A stretch of 64,000 nucleotides of DNA from Nesterenkonia alkaliphila (GCF_009758175.1 NZ_WRPM01000103.1:1-64000), one strand, 5' to 3'. Shown: positions 44,201-52,738, counted from the first letter of the stretch. The notes: generated by a model not told the origin, from the sequence alone. Translations and numbers: made by a program.

Positions 44201-44667
44201 AGGTGCTGGACTACTACGACTCCGGTCGCGGGCGCTCCGGAGGCCAGAAGCAGAAGCTGGTGGTGTTCTGCCTGGCCGCGGCGCTGCGCTACCAGCTGAC
44301 CCGCGAGACTGAAGACCTCCCCAGCTACGGTTCGATCGTGATGGATGAAGCCTTCGACAAGGCTGACGCGCGGTTCACCCGGATGGCCCTGGACATCTTC
44401 GCCGAGTTCGGATTCCACATGATCCTGGCCACCCCGCTGAAGATGCTGCAGGTGCTGGAGAACTACGTCGGCGGCATCGCCCTGGTCACCAGCCCGGACG
44501 GCCAGCACTCCTACGCCTCTCCGGTGGCCTTCGACGATCAGCGGCTGGCTGCCGGCAGAGCAGAGAATGACGACGCGGGCTCTTCAGATGCCGGGGAGCC
44601 TGGAAGCAACGGAGCCGGCACGGCGGAGAGGACAGCGGACGATACCCTCTTTGGGGCGGAGCCGTGA
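41212..44667 (+). CDS. jetC: Wadjet SMC-like ATPase JetC
   Basis: This 1151-residue protein is the MukB/SMC-like motor. The Walker A GHSGSGKSS lies at residues 41-49. Long coiled-coil arms run through the middle with Ala/Glu/Gln-rich heptads, and the hinge region lies near residues 480-600. The ABC signature RSGGQKQKLVVFCLAAAL is at about residue 1008, and Walker B SIVMDEAFDKAD is at about 1041. ATP-driven loop extrusion by a JetABC dimer measures DNA topology. All ATPase motifs are intact, so the system should be active. Confidence 0.96.
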   Translation: MSDGQLLAGQWRLDRIELVNWGTFHGHHVIEVPRKGFLLTGHSGSGKSSVVDAITAVLTPRMRASFNAAAADGSSGGADRTVLTYVRGAYSRGSDADSGEITTQYLRPPRDAAGKEKGGTWSGILLRYGNGAGKQTHLVKLFHAKRGASVPADVSELHIIAEAPVTLMDLQPYARDGLKERELKKDYPAAYVHKQHKRFTARFTRDLGIVGERATLLLHRTQAAKNLGSLDDLFRDFMLDEPETFTLADRAVEQFSELSEAHEAVVRARRQIEHLEPLEQVSTTYDEAMAAERRAVALAEALEDFTRGWKLQLLQDAQAKTVLAVDDAQAQVEAAAAEQKAADSQQRQALAAVEQRGGVRLESLEETIRTRGEAVEAAQSQLALLKERLSAAEMPVPASAAELAELKRTAERELAVTGEAESSQREAAQEVMGRKAEAQKTLAEIDRELEAMKRSRSNVGERLMAARTLIAQAAGVPEKSLPFAAELLKVRDEYAEWTGAIERVLRPLATVMLVPAAHEFAVSAAVEAHHLGARLRFETIPAESPAPVKPESAESLVYRVEVGEAPSSVQSWLRYELARRFDYRCVENPQQLAETDRGVTRAGQVKRGPRSFEKDDTSRVDDRRTWVLGFTNDAKVEHYLQLRRAAEAEIAQLDEELGTLVRADQAQRRRLTALEEVLRVEWSAVDVTTRKKALSAAESDRATLLAGDGDLRKAQAQAAEAEQALQKAQEHWQQASQTLAAATSELQRLQAAVAELDGEQIGQVPEGTAEALRAEFAEHRTQRTVTHHSIETDARRVANALNARIRAAAEEQSAAAQRITEITVNFRNDWPAAAGDLGEGVEARGGYLELLGTLRADRLPDFEARFLQMLKEQSQQNIGLLAERIRSAPREIRRRVDPINESLLRSQFAPGRYLQIQVQEARPAMVKQFLADLNTITSGALAMEESADEAEQRFEVLRKVMHALGSSEAADRTWRSHCLDTRRHVKFLGLEQDSHGEVLDYYDSGRGRSGGQKQKLVVFCLAAALRYQLTRETEDLPSYGSIVMDEAFDKADARFTRMALDIFAEFGFHMILATPLKMLQVLENYVGGIALVTSPDGQHSYASPVAFDDQRLAAGRAENDDAGSSDAGEPGSNGAGTAERTADDTLFGAEP

Positions 44668-45851
44668 TCACTCCGGCAGAAGCCCGGGAACGCGTGGCCC
44701 GGCTGTACGAGCGAAAGATGCCCGAATGGACGGTCCTGGGGGCAGCGGAGCCGGTGGTGGATATTCCGCTGCACCCGCCCACTCAGGAGAAGGTGCTCGC
44801 GGATCCGGGGTCGGTTGCGGACTGGATCAAAGACTGGCGAGTCGCCGAGCGCGGACTCGGTGACGGCGGGCGCCTGGTCTGGGAGTCCCGGCAATGGGCC
44901 AATGCCGGCACCCAGCGCATGCCTACCCGGCTGGTGCTCACCGAACCCTACGACGCGGCCGCCTTCGTCTCCCGGAAAGGCCACTGGCAGGCCGCAGAGT
45001 CCCGGGCGGCAGAGCTCCGTATTCTCCTTAACTCGCACCAGGACACTGATGCGGCGCCGGTGGAGCAGATCACCGATGCGCTGCGGAGGCGGGCGAAGAA
45101 GATCGCCGACCTGGACCAGGCCAACTACGTCAGAGTCCGGGACGCGTTGGAGTGGCTGCTGAAGAACCCTCAGCCCGGCATCTACCCCCGCCAGATGCCC
45201 ATCCGCGGGGTGGACTCCAAGTGGTTGGAGAAGCACTCCACACTGGTCGATCCGCTCTACGCCGCAGCCGCGGGCACTTCATCATTGGGGCTGCTGGAGC
45301 CGCCAGGCCTGATCCGGCTGCGGTTCCTGGACCCGGAACTCGCCCCGGGCAATCTGCGCGACCTGGCTGCCCCGGCAGCTGAGCTGAGCCGGATGAGTGT
45401 GGTGCCGGGCAGCGTCGTGGTGGTGGAGAACCTGCAGACTCTGCTGGCCCTGCCTGAGATTCCTGGTGCGGTGGCCGTCCACAGCGCAGGCTATGCCGGC
45501 CGAAGGCTGGGAGACATTGCATGGCTGGGCGATGCCCCGCTGCTGTACTGGGGAGACCTGGACGTGGACGGATACCGGATCCTGTCTGCGGTGCGTGGCC
45601 AGCTGCCCCACACCCATTCGGTGATGATGGACCGCACCACGCTCGCTGCCCACCGTGATCTGGCCGGGCCGGACCGTAAAGACGCCCCGCGTACCCTGCC
45701 CGATCACCTCACAGGTACGGAGCGGGACGGTTTCGCTGCACTGGAGCAGCTGGGCGGGCTTCGTCTGGAGCAGGAGCGCATCCCCTGGGAGTATGCATTG
45801 GAGCAGCTGCACCGCGGACTGAGCCGGCTCCCCAAACCCGATATGTGGTGA
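44664..45851 (+). CDS. jetD: Wadjet nuclease JetD (DUF3322/DUF2220, TOPRIM)
   Basis: This 395-residue protein is the nuclease that cuts plasmid DNA once the motor has sensed its small circular form. The N-terminal DUF3322-like arm includes the strand-helix region GGRLVWESRQWAN. The C-terminal TOPRIM-like domain (DUF2220) has the metal-site glutamate in VVVVENLQTLL (about residue 255) and the DxD motif in YWGDLDVDGYRIL (about residue 295). Both are intact. The GTG overlaps the jetC stop (GTGA). Downstream, about 130 bases separate it from the convergent HEPN-like gene. Confidence 0.94.
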   Translation: MITPAEARERVARLYERKMPEWTVLGAAEPVVDIPLHPPTQEKVLADPGSVADWIKDWRVAERGLGDGGRLVWESRQWANAGTQRMPTRLVLTEPYDAAAFVSRKGHWQAAESRAAELRILLNSHQDTDAAPVEQITDALRRRAKKIADLDQANYVRVRDALEWLLKNPQPGIYPRQMPIRGVDSKWLEKHSTLVDPLYAAAAGTSSLGLLEPPGLIRLRFLDPELAPGNLRDLAAPAAELSRMSVVPGSVVVVENLQTLLALPEIPGAVAVHSAGYAGRRLGDIAWLGDAPLLYWGDLDVDGYRILSAVRGQLPHTHSVMMDRTTLAAHRDLAGPDRKDAPRTLPDHLTGTERDGFAALEQLGGLRLEQERIPWEYALEQLHRGLSRLPKPDMW

Positions 45852-45981
45852 GGCGCCCCCGCTAATATCAGCTCTCGAAAACTGCCTCTATCTAGAGCAC
45901 GAGGGCATCCTCGCCGCGCTGGAGTAAACATGGAGGTCGGGCTTCCGGCAGCCACCTGTCACAAAAGTTGAGCCTGCTGGC

Positions 45982-46512
45982 TCACCGATTCTTGGCGATT
46001 TTCACCCCGCCGATCGCCAAGCCCAGAAAGCGGTCATAGCTGGACTCATTAGCGAGGAAAAGTTCCGTTGCAGTCGTGACGCTGGCATGGGCTGTGTCCA
46101 CGAGCGCCAAAGCGCTGGCCTTTGAGACTTCGAAGTAGTCATCGTAGTCGGCGCCGTGCCTGGCAGTCTGGAGATCGATAAAGTCCTGAGCCACATCTGC
46201 AAGGCGAGGATCTGCTCCTGTGAGGACAAATCGCAGAGCCTGATTTCCTCGACCGTTCACTGCGTCGGACAGAGCCGCCAGATCAGTATGGGCGATCCAG
46301 CGGGCGGTAGCAGCATGAACCTCAGTCCAATCCGTTCCTCCGATAAGCCGCATTGCCGCGTGTTGGATCCGTTTGTGAAAAAGCGCATAATAGGCGGTGC
46401 TGATGGCACGTCTGAGTTCGATTGTGCGTGGTTTACCAGGACCTGCTTCACGCCCAGCGAGTTTATCGGCAAGGGACAGCAGATCACTGGACTCAATCGC
46501 TCGGATCGCCAT
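45982..46512 (-). CDS. HEPN-like domain protein
   Basis: This 176-residue protein has features of the HEPN fold: an early helix RTIELRRAISTAYYALFHKRI, which is the typical tyrosine-rich first HEPN helix, and a later RHGADYDDYFEVSKASALAL helix with the conserved R-H-x-A-D-Y segment. HEPN proteins are often ribonucleases or RNA-binding partners in toxin-antitoxin and defence systems. It is 12 bases downstream of the unrecognised gene at 46525 on the same strand, in a patch with visibly lower G+C, and converges with the Wadjet operon. A GGGGAAG ribosome-binding site precedes the ATG. Confidence 0.75.
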   Translation of the reverse strand: MAIRAIESSDLLSLADKLAGREAGPGKPRTIELRRAISTAYYALFHKRIQHAAMRLIGGTDWTEVHAATARWIAHTDLAALSDAVNGRGNQALRFVLTGADPRLADVAQDFIDLQTARHGADYDDYFEVSKASALALVDTAHASVTTATELFLANESSYDRFLGLAIGGVKIAKNR

Positions 46513-46524
46513 CGGACTTCCCCA

Positions 46525-46857
46525 TCAGAACGACTTATCACCAGCGGAATAGTGCGCGGGCTGATCCTCGCCATCTTCGGGCTCGTATAAGAGCCTCACG
46601 GAGACCTCTGAACCGAGCTCCTCGAGCGCAATGGTTCGGGCATCACGGCGGAGCGCACGGAAATCATCGGCGTTCCACTCCGGAGACGTTGCCGAGTTAC
46701 GGAGCTGCACAGCAACACGCACGCTCGGCCCTTCTGGCCCTTCATCCTCCTGGATGCTCACCTCGACCGGTCGCAGGGATGGGCGCTCCAGTTTCAGGAT
46801 GCGGTCGCGCACAGTGGCTGACTGCCGGTCCATGAGTAGTGCCATAGTTCTCAGCAT
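46525..46857 (-). CDS. Unrecognised partner gene of the HEPN-like protein
   Basis: This protein is 110 residues from the ATG at 46857; ATGs at 46845 and 46833 are alternatives, and the upstream frame is open but would overlap mrpE. A helical N-terminus (MLRTMALLMDRQSATVRDRI) is followed by an alternating-strand part (VRVAVQLRNSATSPEWNADD, then a helix FRALRRDARTIALEELG and the strand VSVRLLYEPED). I know no family with this pattern. It lacks the GSxRxxx nucleotidyltransferase motif of MntA, so it is not a HepT/MntA pair. Position suggests an antitoxin or cofactor for the HEPN protein. Confidence 0.6.
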   Translation of the reverse strand: MLRTMALLMDRQSATVRDRILKLERPSLRPVEVSIQEDEGPEGPSVRVAVQLRNSATSPEWNADDFRALRRDARTIALEELGSEVSVRLLYEPEDGEDQPAHYSAGDKSF

Positions 46858-46895
46858 GCCAGAAATTTGCTTGCGAGTGAACGGTTGGCGGTCAA

Positions 46896-47444
46896 TCAGG
46901 CGAAGGCGCGGGCGACGCGGCGCTGCAGGTTCTGCCACTGGGTAGCCGGGTCCAGCTCAGGGGCCAGGGTGTGCAGCTCCACATGGGTCGGCTGTACGGT
47001 ATACCCGCCGCCCTGGACCATGGAGGTCGCTCCTGTGTGGTCAGTGGTGCGCTGGATCATCGAGCCGGGCATCAGGTTCATCATGATCATCGCCAGCTGC
47101 CGGGCATGCCCCTCCTCCAGCTGAATCTGCGCAGTGACCACCGTCGGCTCGATCCGCACCGGACGGCGCAGCGACCGGGCCGCCACATCCAATCCGCCGA
47201 GCACCGACTGCCACACGAACCACAGGAACAGAGCGGCCGCGTACCAGACCCGGGCCGGCCAGCGGCTGATCCGCACCGCAGAGGCCGGCGGGGCCAGCCA
47301 CAGGCTCAGCCCGGTGCAGGCCGCCACGGAGACCGCCCCGTAGATCAGATAGTCCCCGTTCAGCCCGGCGAAAAACACCCACAGCAGACCCAGCGCCGCA
47401 GCACGCAGCAGCCCGGCGACGACCCAGGGCAGCGTTTTGTTCAC
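46896..47444 (-). CDS. mrpE: Na+/H+ antiporter subunit MrpE
   Basis: This 182-residue membrane protein matches MrpE/MnhE: AALGLLWVFFAGLNGDYLIYG, further helices, then the conserved C-terminal cytoplasmic segment with LEEGHARQLAMIMMNLMPGSM. The GTG at 47444 overlaps the stop of the upstream gene (GTGA). It is the last gene of the Mrp operon. Mrp complexes expel Na+ in exchange for several protons and are needed at high pH or salt. Confidence 0.9.
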   Translation of the reverse strand: MNKTLPWVVAGLLRAAALGLLWVFFAGLNGDYLIYGAVSVAACTGLSLWLAPPASAVRISRWPARVWYAAALFLWFVWQSVLGGLDVAARSLRRPVRIEPTVVTAQIQLEEGHARQLAMIMMNLMPGSMIQRTTDHTGATSMVQGGGYTVQPTHVELHTLAPELDPATQWQNLQRRVARAFA

Positions 47445-49261
47445 CACACACCTCCACTCCACATCACAACCAGCACCGTCACAGCAGTGAGCACCAGCAC
47501 GACGACGCCTGAACCCTCCCAGCTGCCCAGCGAGTCCTCCGCAGAGGCCACACCCCGACGAGCGCGCTCCGCGAGATTCCTGGCACCCCGGGCGCCAGCG
47601 GTGCGCAGCGAGCCGGCAGCCTGGTGCCCGGCCTCCAGCGCCCGGGATGTGTGCCGCCAGCCGCGCACCGCCGCAGACTCCTCCGCCACAATCAGATCCC
47701 CTGGTTCAACGGCCTCACCGCTGGCCAGCCGTGCCGGAATCCGTCCCGCCGCAGCCAGCCGCCAGGCACCCGCACCCAGGGCCAGTCCCAGCACGATCGG
47801 CCAGGTGGCCGCCCACAGCGCAGCGGCCGTCCAGCTGAACTCCCCCGCCCCGGGCAGCCAGGCGGCCCCGACCAGCCACGGCACCACCACCCCGGCAGCA
47901 CAGACCGCCAGCCAGCTGCCCAGTTCACCATCGAAGCTGCGCCGGGCCTGACGCTCAGATGCCCACATCACGAAGGCGAACCGGATCAGCAGTAGAGTGG
48001 AGCCGGTGGCCACCAGCGGAAGCAGCTGATCCAGCCCCAGGCCGAGCACCGTGACATCCTCCACAGCCTCCTTGGCCACATACTTCCCGTAGGCCCCCGA
48101 GGTCAGCGGCGCCCCGGCCACCGCCAGCCCGGCCCCGGCCATCCCGATGAGCACCACCACCCCCGAGGCGCCGCGCCCGTAGTGCTTGACCACCGGCACG
48201 CCCAGGAACAGCGCACCCTTGGCCAGTCCGTGGTGCACCGCATAGAGCACCGCGGCCGTCAGAGCCGGGCCCGCCGCCTCAGGCACCAGCAGCGCCACCG
48301 CCACCAGGCAGGCGATGAACCCCATCTGGCTGATGGTCGAATAGGCCAGCACCACCTTCGGGTCAGACTGCAGCACCCCCACTGCCACCGCGGCGAAGGC
48401 CCCCAGCAGGGCAAGCACCAGCAGGGTGTGCCCGGCAGCGCTCAGCCCGTCGGGGCCCAGTCCGCTACCGGCCTCCCCGGCGGGCAGGAACCGCAGCCAG
48501 CCCACCAGCCCGGCCTTGACCATCGCCCCGGAGAGCACCGCCGAGGCAGCAGGCGGGGCCGCCGGATGCGCCAGCGGCAGCCACACATGCAGCGGCACTG
48601 TACCGGCCTTGACCCCGAAGCCGATCAGCAGCAGGGCCACGATCAGCCCGGCGTGCTCCGAGCCGGCCACAGCGGCCGGGGCCTCGGCGACCAGATAGCC
48701 GCCGGCGCTTGCGGTCAGCACCAGAGCGGCCAGCACCGCGGTCTCCGAGAGCACCGACATCACCAGGTAGATCCGAGTGGCCCGCCGCGCAGCCCCGGTG
48801 CGGTAGTGCACCACCAGCCCGGCCGCAGAGAAGCTCATCACCGAGAACGCCAGATAGAAGCTGACCACATCAGCGGCCAGATAGGTGCCGATGTTCCCGG
48901 CGAAGCACACCAGCAGGAAGCCGCTCAGCGCCCCGGAGCCGCGCTCCGCGTGGCGAAGCTTCACCCAGGTCACCGCCGTCAGGGCCGCCCCGTAGAGCAG
49001 CGCGGCGATCAGCACCAGCGCCCGGGCCGCAGCATCCATGCGGAACACTGTGCCGAAGAGCAGCCAGTCCAGCTCAAGCTCGGCCCCGGGGGCTGCCACC
49101 GTCAGCGCAGCTGCGGGCAGCACCGTCACCGGCGAGAGCATCGCCGTGCGGCGCCGCAGCCGGTGCGCCCGGGCCGCCGGCAGCGTTCCGGCGAACACGA
49201 TGAGCGCCGCTGCGGTCAGCGGCAGCAGCAGGCTCAGGGCGAGCAGGCCGGCGCCGAGCAT
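47441..49261 (-). CDS. Mrp antiporter NuoL/M/N-like subunit (third copy)
   Basis: This 606-residue polytopic protein belongs to the proton-conducting transporter family (Mrp A/D, NuoL/M/N). The core has LIGFGVKAGTVPLHVWLPLAHPAAPP with the pumping lysine region, and a broken helix around LAYSTISQMGFIACL. The C-terminal 130 residues form a hydrophilic, Ala/Arg-rich extension with a final helix (GVVVLVLTAVTVLVVMW). It overlaps the second copy and the mrpE gene by a few bases. It is the longest of three such subunits in this operon. Confidence 0.88.
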   Translation of the reverse strand: MLGAGLLALSLLLPLTAAALIVFAGTLPAARAHRLRRRTAMLSPVTVLPAAALTVAAPGAELELDWLLFGTVFRMDAAARALVLIAALLYGAALTAVTWVKLRHAERGSGALSGFLLVCFAGNIGTYLAADVVSFYLAFSVMSFSAAGLVVHYRTGAARRATRIYLVMSVLSETAVLAALVLTASAGGYLVAEAPAAVAGSEHAGLIVALLLIGFGVKAGTVPLHVWLPLAHPAAPPAASAVLSGAMVKAGLVGWLRFLPAGEAGSGLGPDGLSAAGHTLLVLALLGAFAAVAVGVLQSDPKVVLAYSTISQMGFIACLVAVALLVPEAAGPALTAAVLYAVHHGLAKGALFLGVPVVKHYGRGASGVVVLIGMAGAGLAVAGAPLTSGAYGKYVAKEAVEDVTVLGLGLDQLLPLVATGSTLLLIRFAFVMWASERQARRSFDGELGSWLAVCAAGVVVPWLVGAAWLPGAGEFSWTAAALWAATWPIVLGLALGAGAWRLAAAGRIPARLASGEAVEPGDLIVAEESAAVRGWRHTSRALEAGHQAAGSLRTAGARGARNLAERARRGVASAEDSLGSWEGSGVVVLVLTAVTVLVVMWSGGVW

Positions 49262-50814
49262 CAGCTGAACACCCCCTCAGCGATGAACTGGGCGATCTGC
49301 AGCGGGGAGAACGTCACCGAGGCCGCCAGCCCCACCCCCAGGGTGAACCCGGCGGTGCACAGCGCCGGCACCAGAAGCATCCCCGGCTCCCTGAGCCGCA
49401 GAGCAGAAGAGGCGCCGGTGGCTGTTCGGCCCAGCCGGGCGTCGTCGTCCGGTTCCCGGCCCTGTTCCGGCTCGTGGAACCACATGCTGTAGACCACGGG
49501 CAGGAAATACGCGGCGTTCAGCAGCGCGGAGACCACCAGCACCACCAGCACCCAGGGGTGCGGGGAGTCCAAGGCGCCCAGCCCCAGCTGCCACTTGGAG
49601 ACGAACCCGGCAGTCGGCGGCAGCCCGATCATCCCGAAGGCCCCCACCGTGAAGGCCGCCGAGGTCCACGGCATCCGCCGGCCCGCCCCACGCAGCTGGG
49701 AGAGGCTGTGCGCCCCGATGGACTCGGCGAACAGCCCTGCACAGAAGAACAGGGTGATCTTCATGATCCCCTGGTGCACCAGATGCACCACACCCCCGGC
49801 GGTCCCGGCCATGGAGAACATCGTGACCCCCAGCACCACGTAGCTGACCTGGGAGACCGTGGAATAGGCCAGCCGAGACTTGATCTCGGTCTGCCGCAGC
49901 GCCTGATACGAGCCGTAGAGCACCGTCACGCAGGCCAGCACCAGCAGCGGGGTCAGCACCCCGAGCTCCCAGGCCACCTGGATGCCGTAGACGTCGTCGA
50001 CCACCCGCACGATCCCGAACACCCCGGCCTTGACCACCGCAACCGCATGCAGCAGCGCCGAAACCGGTGCCGGAGCCACCATGGCAGCCGGCAGCCAGGA
50101 GTGCAGCGGCACCAGCGCCGACTTCACCCCCAGCCCGCCCACCAGCAGGATGAAGATCACCACGACGACGCCGGGAGAGCGCTCCGCCAGCTCGGCCACA
50201 TCGGCGGCCCCGCCCTCGGCGAAGTCCACCGCGGCGGCCTCCATGGTCAGCCAGACGGTGCCCAGCAGCACCGCCACCCCGCCGCCGAGCGCATAGCGCA
50301 TATACAGCTTCGCCGCCCGCAGCGACTTCTCGTCCCCCCAGTGGGCCACCAGCGGGTAGGTGACCAGGGTCAGCAGCTCATAGAACACCAGAAAGGTGAT
50401 CAGGTTCCCGGAGAAGCTGATCCCCACAGTGGCGGCCACGCACAGGCTGAAGAACCCGAAGAACCGGCTGCGGTTGGGCTTGCCCTCCAGATAGCCGATC
50501 GCGTAGACGGTGGTCAGCAGCCACAGCACCGCCGAGAGCCCGGCGAAGAACAGCGCCAGCGGGTCCACCCGCAGCACCAGGCTGATCGTCTCCCCACCCC
50601 CGGTGGGCAGGAACGGCACCGAGAACTCCGGGCGCACCCCCTCGGCAACCACTGGGGGGACCAGCAGTACGATCAGCAGCAGCTTGGCCACCGCCCCGCC
50701 CAGGTTCACCGCGCTGCGCAGCCGCACCGCACGCTCCGGCAGCGGGAAGATCATCGCGGCCACCGCCACCGAGAGCAGCACCAGCAGCAGCGGGATCAGG
50801 TCGTTGGTCACCAC
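49261..50814 (-). CDS. mrpD: Mrp antiporter NuoL/M/N-like subunit (second copy)
   Basis: This 517-residue subunit has about 14 membrane helices. It shows the family's acidic residue in FYELLTLVTYPLVAH, the lysine helix VGGLGVKSALVPLHSWLPAA and the segment ALLHAVAVVKAG. It is the best match in the operon to MrpD/MbhH. Its start lies within the end of the upstream copy, an overlap of seven bases, so the chain is cotranslated. No transporter substrate beyond Na+/H+ can be read from the sequence. Confidence 0.9.
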   Translation of the reverse strand: MVTNDLIPLLLVLLSVAVAAMIFPLPERAVRLRSAVNLGGAVAKLLLIVLLVPPVVAEGVRPEFSVPFLPTGGGETISLVLRVDPLALFFAGLSAVLWLLTTVYAIGYLEGKPNRSRFFGFFSLCVAATVGISFSGNLITFLVFYELLTLVTYPLVAHWGDEKSLRAAKLYMRYALGGGVAVLLGTVWLTMEAAAVDFAEGGAADVAELAERSPGVVVVIFILLVGGLGVKSALVPLHSWLPAAMVAPAPVSALLHAVAVVKAGVFGIVRVVDDVYGIQVAWELGVLTPLLVLACVTVLYGSYQALRQTEIKSRLAYSTVSQVSYVVLGVTMFSMAGTAGGVVHLVHQGIMKITLFFCAGLFAESIGAHSLSQLRGAGRRMPWTSAAFTVGAFGMIGLPPTAGFVSKWQLGLGALDSPHPWVLVVLVVSALLNAAYFLPVVYSMWFHEPEQGREPDDDARLGRTATGASSALRLREPGMLLVPALCTAGFTLGVGLAASVTFSPLQIAQFIAEGVFS

Positions 50815-52349
50815 CAGGCGCCCACCCCCAGCAGATCCCCCAGCCAGGCGCCCAGCAGACCGGTGCCGATCGTGGCCAGACCCAGCAGCATCACCGCGGA
50901 CTCGCCCAGCCGCTCGCGGACAGAAACCGGTTTCGCCGCAGCAGGCTCATCCTCCGACTGCAGCAGCAGCGGGGCGATGCCGCGCAGCAGGTACCCGGCG
51001 GCCAGCAGAGTCCCGGCGGCGAGGACGACGATCAGCCACCACTGCCCGGCACCGATGGCTGCGGTGGCCAGCTGCCACTTGCCGGTGAAGCCCAGGCTCA
51101 CCGGCAGTCCGATCAGGCCGACCGCGCACAGCCCCATCGCCAGGATCAGCGCCGGGTGGTGCGCACCCGCCCCGCGCAGCGCAGCGATCTCATCAGTGCC
51201 GTAACGGTCCTTCAGCAGCCCGGCCGCGGCGAACAGCCCGGCCTTGGCGATCGCGTGCCCGGCCGCCAGGGCAATCACCGCCCCATAGGCACCTGCGGCC
51301 AGGGCGTCGTCGTGCTCTGCGGAGACCAGCAGCGGAAAGGCCAGGAACCAGTAGCCGATCTGAGCCACGGTGGAATAGGCCACCAGCGGTTTGAGCCTGG
51401 TCTGGCGCAGCGCGAGCACCGAGCCGCCCAGCACCGCAGCCGCACCCAGGGCGCCGAGCAGCCAGGCCAGCCACTGTACAGCAGCATGTGACTGGGCGCC
51501 CCCGCTCAGCGGCACCGCCCACAGCCAGGCGCGCAGCAGCACCACCAGAGCCGCCTTGATCACCAGGCCCGAAAGGATCGGGGAGACCCCGCTGGGGGCC
51601 GATGAGTGGGCGGGCACCAGCCACCGGTGCATCGGCAGCAGGGCGGCCTTCATCCCCAGGCCTAGGGTCATCAGCACCAGGGCCAGCAGCGGCGCCTCCG
51701 GATCCGCCACCTCGGCCAGCGCCTCCCGGGTCTGGGCGATGTCCAGGGTCCCGGTCACCGAGACCAACAGCCCCACCCCGGCCAGGAAGAGCAGGGAGCC
51801 CAGCACCGCGACGAACAGGTACCGCAGGGCAGCCTCCCAAGAGCCGCGCCCGCCCAGAGCCACCAGGGCCACCGCGGTCAGCCCGACCAGCTCCAGGCCC
51901 ACGTAGAGGTTGAACAGGTCCCCGGAGACGACCACCGCGTTCAGCCCCGACCAGCAGCCCAGCCACAGCGGCCAGAACCCCGGATGCCCCTGCTGCCAGC
52001 CCTTAGGACCGGCACAGCGGCCCTCGGCCGCCGGCAGCACGGCGGCATACCCCGTGAGCACCAGTCCCACCAGAGCGGTCACCGCCAGGAACACCGCACC
52101 CAGGCCATCGGCGCGCAGATGGATCCCGACAGGTGCCTCGAACCCGCCGAGCACCAGTTCGGGCACCTCCCCGGCGGAGACGCTGACCACCAGCGGCACC
52201 ACCAGCCCGGCCACCAGCAGCCCCACCGCCGCGCCGAGCACACGCCGGGCGGGAAGCGGGACCAGCATGCTCACCGCGGCGGCCAGCAGCGGGGCCAGCA
52301 CCACCGCCCCGAGACTGAACTCCGCCAGGGCCGACCACACCGGGATCAC
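50808..52349 (-). CDS. Mrp antiporter NuoL/M/N-like subunit (first copy)
   Basis: This 513-residue subunit of the proton-conducting transporter family has the landmarks LVLMTLGLGMKAALLPMHRWL, GVSPILSGLVIKAALVVLL and VAYSTVAQIGYWFL. Together with the two downstream copies it gives three antiporter-like subunits, while classical Mrp has two (A and D). Its start overlaps the mrpC stop by four bases. Confidence 0.9.
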   Translation of the reverse strand: MIPVWSALAEFSLGAVVLAPLLAAAVSMLVPLPARRVLGAAVGLLVAGLVVPLVVSVSAGEVPELVLGGFEAPVGIHLRADGLGAVFLAVTALVGLVLTGYAAVLPAAEGRCAGPKGWQQGHPGFWPLWLGCWSGLNAVVVSGDLFNLYVGLELVGLTAVALVALGGRGSWEAALRYLFVAVLGSLLFLAGVGLLVSVTGTLDIAQTREALAEVADPEAPLLALVLMTLGLGMKAALLPMHRWLVPAHSSAPSGVSPILSGLVIKAALVVLLRAWLWAVPLSGGAQSHAAVQWLAWLLGALGAAAVLGGSVLALRQTRLKPLVAYSTVAQIGYWFLAFPLLVSAEHDDALAAGAYGAVIALAAGHAIAKAGLFAAAGLLKDRYGTDEIAALRGAGAHHPALILAMGLCAVGLIGLPVSLGFTGKWQLATAAIGAGQWWLIVVLAAGTLLAAGYLLRGIAPLLLQSEDEPAAAKPVSVRERLGESAVMLLGLATIGTGLLGAWLGDLLGVGAWW

Positions 52350-52738
52350 TGCGGATCACCCCCTTGGTCATGCGGGGACAGCCCGTGGTCCTGCTCAGAG
52401 TCCGCCCCCGGGGTCTGCTCGTCGGGGGCACGGTCGGGCACTGCGGCGTCGTCGTCATCCCGGGCGCCTTCGATCCGGCGGATCAGCACCGCCCCCAGCC
52501 CGGTGAACGCCACTGCGATCACCAGCCCGGTGATCACCAGGGCCTGCAGCACTGCGTCGGGGGCCTGGCTGCGGGCCGCCAGCGCCACCAGGGTCAGCAG
52601 CACCCCGATCCCGGTCACATCCAGGGCGATCAGCCGGGCCAGCAGGTCGCGCACCAGCAGCAGCCGCACCATGCCGAAGACGGTCACCGCCGCGGCGATC
52701 ATCAGGTACCAGGTGATGGTGTCCAGACCTGTCAGCAT
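52346..52738 (-). CDS. mrpC: Na+/H+ antiporter subunit MrpC (NuoK-like)
   Basis: This 130-residue subunit resembles MrpC/NuoK: three helices, including the segment LLARLIALDVTGIGVLLTL and DAVLQALVITGLVIAVAFTGLG, which is the conserved MrpC/NuoK helix with DPxxQALxLTAIVI-like sequence. The cytoplasmic tail is acidic. It is placed between the MrpA-C/MrpB fusion and the first large subunit, with overlapping ends. Confidence 0.9.
   Translation of the reverse strand: MLTGLDTITWYLMIAAAVTVFGMVRLLLVRDLLARLIALDVTGIGVLLTLVALAARSQAPDAVLQALVITGLVIAVAFTGLGAVLIRRIEGARDDDDAAVPDRAPDEQTPGADSEQDHGLSPHDQGGDPQ

Noticed and set aside
48182-51204. Two long plus-strand frames opposite the Mrp large subunits
   Set aside because: Gln/His/Arg-rich shadows of membrane-protein genes with no domain.
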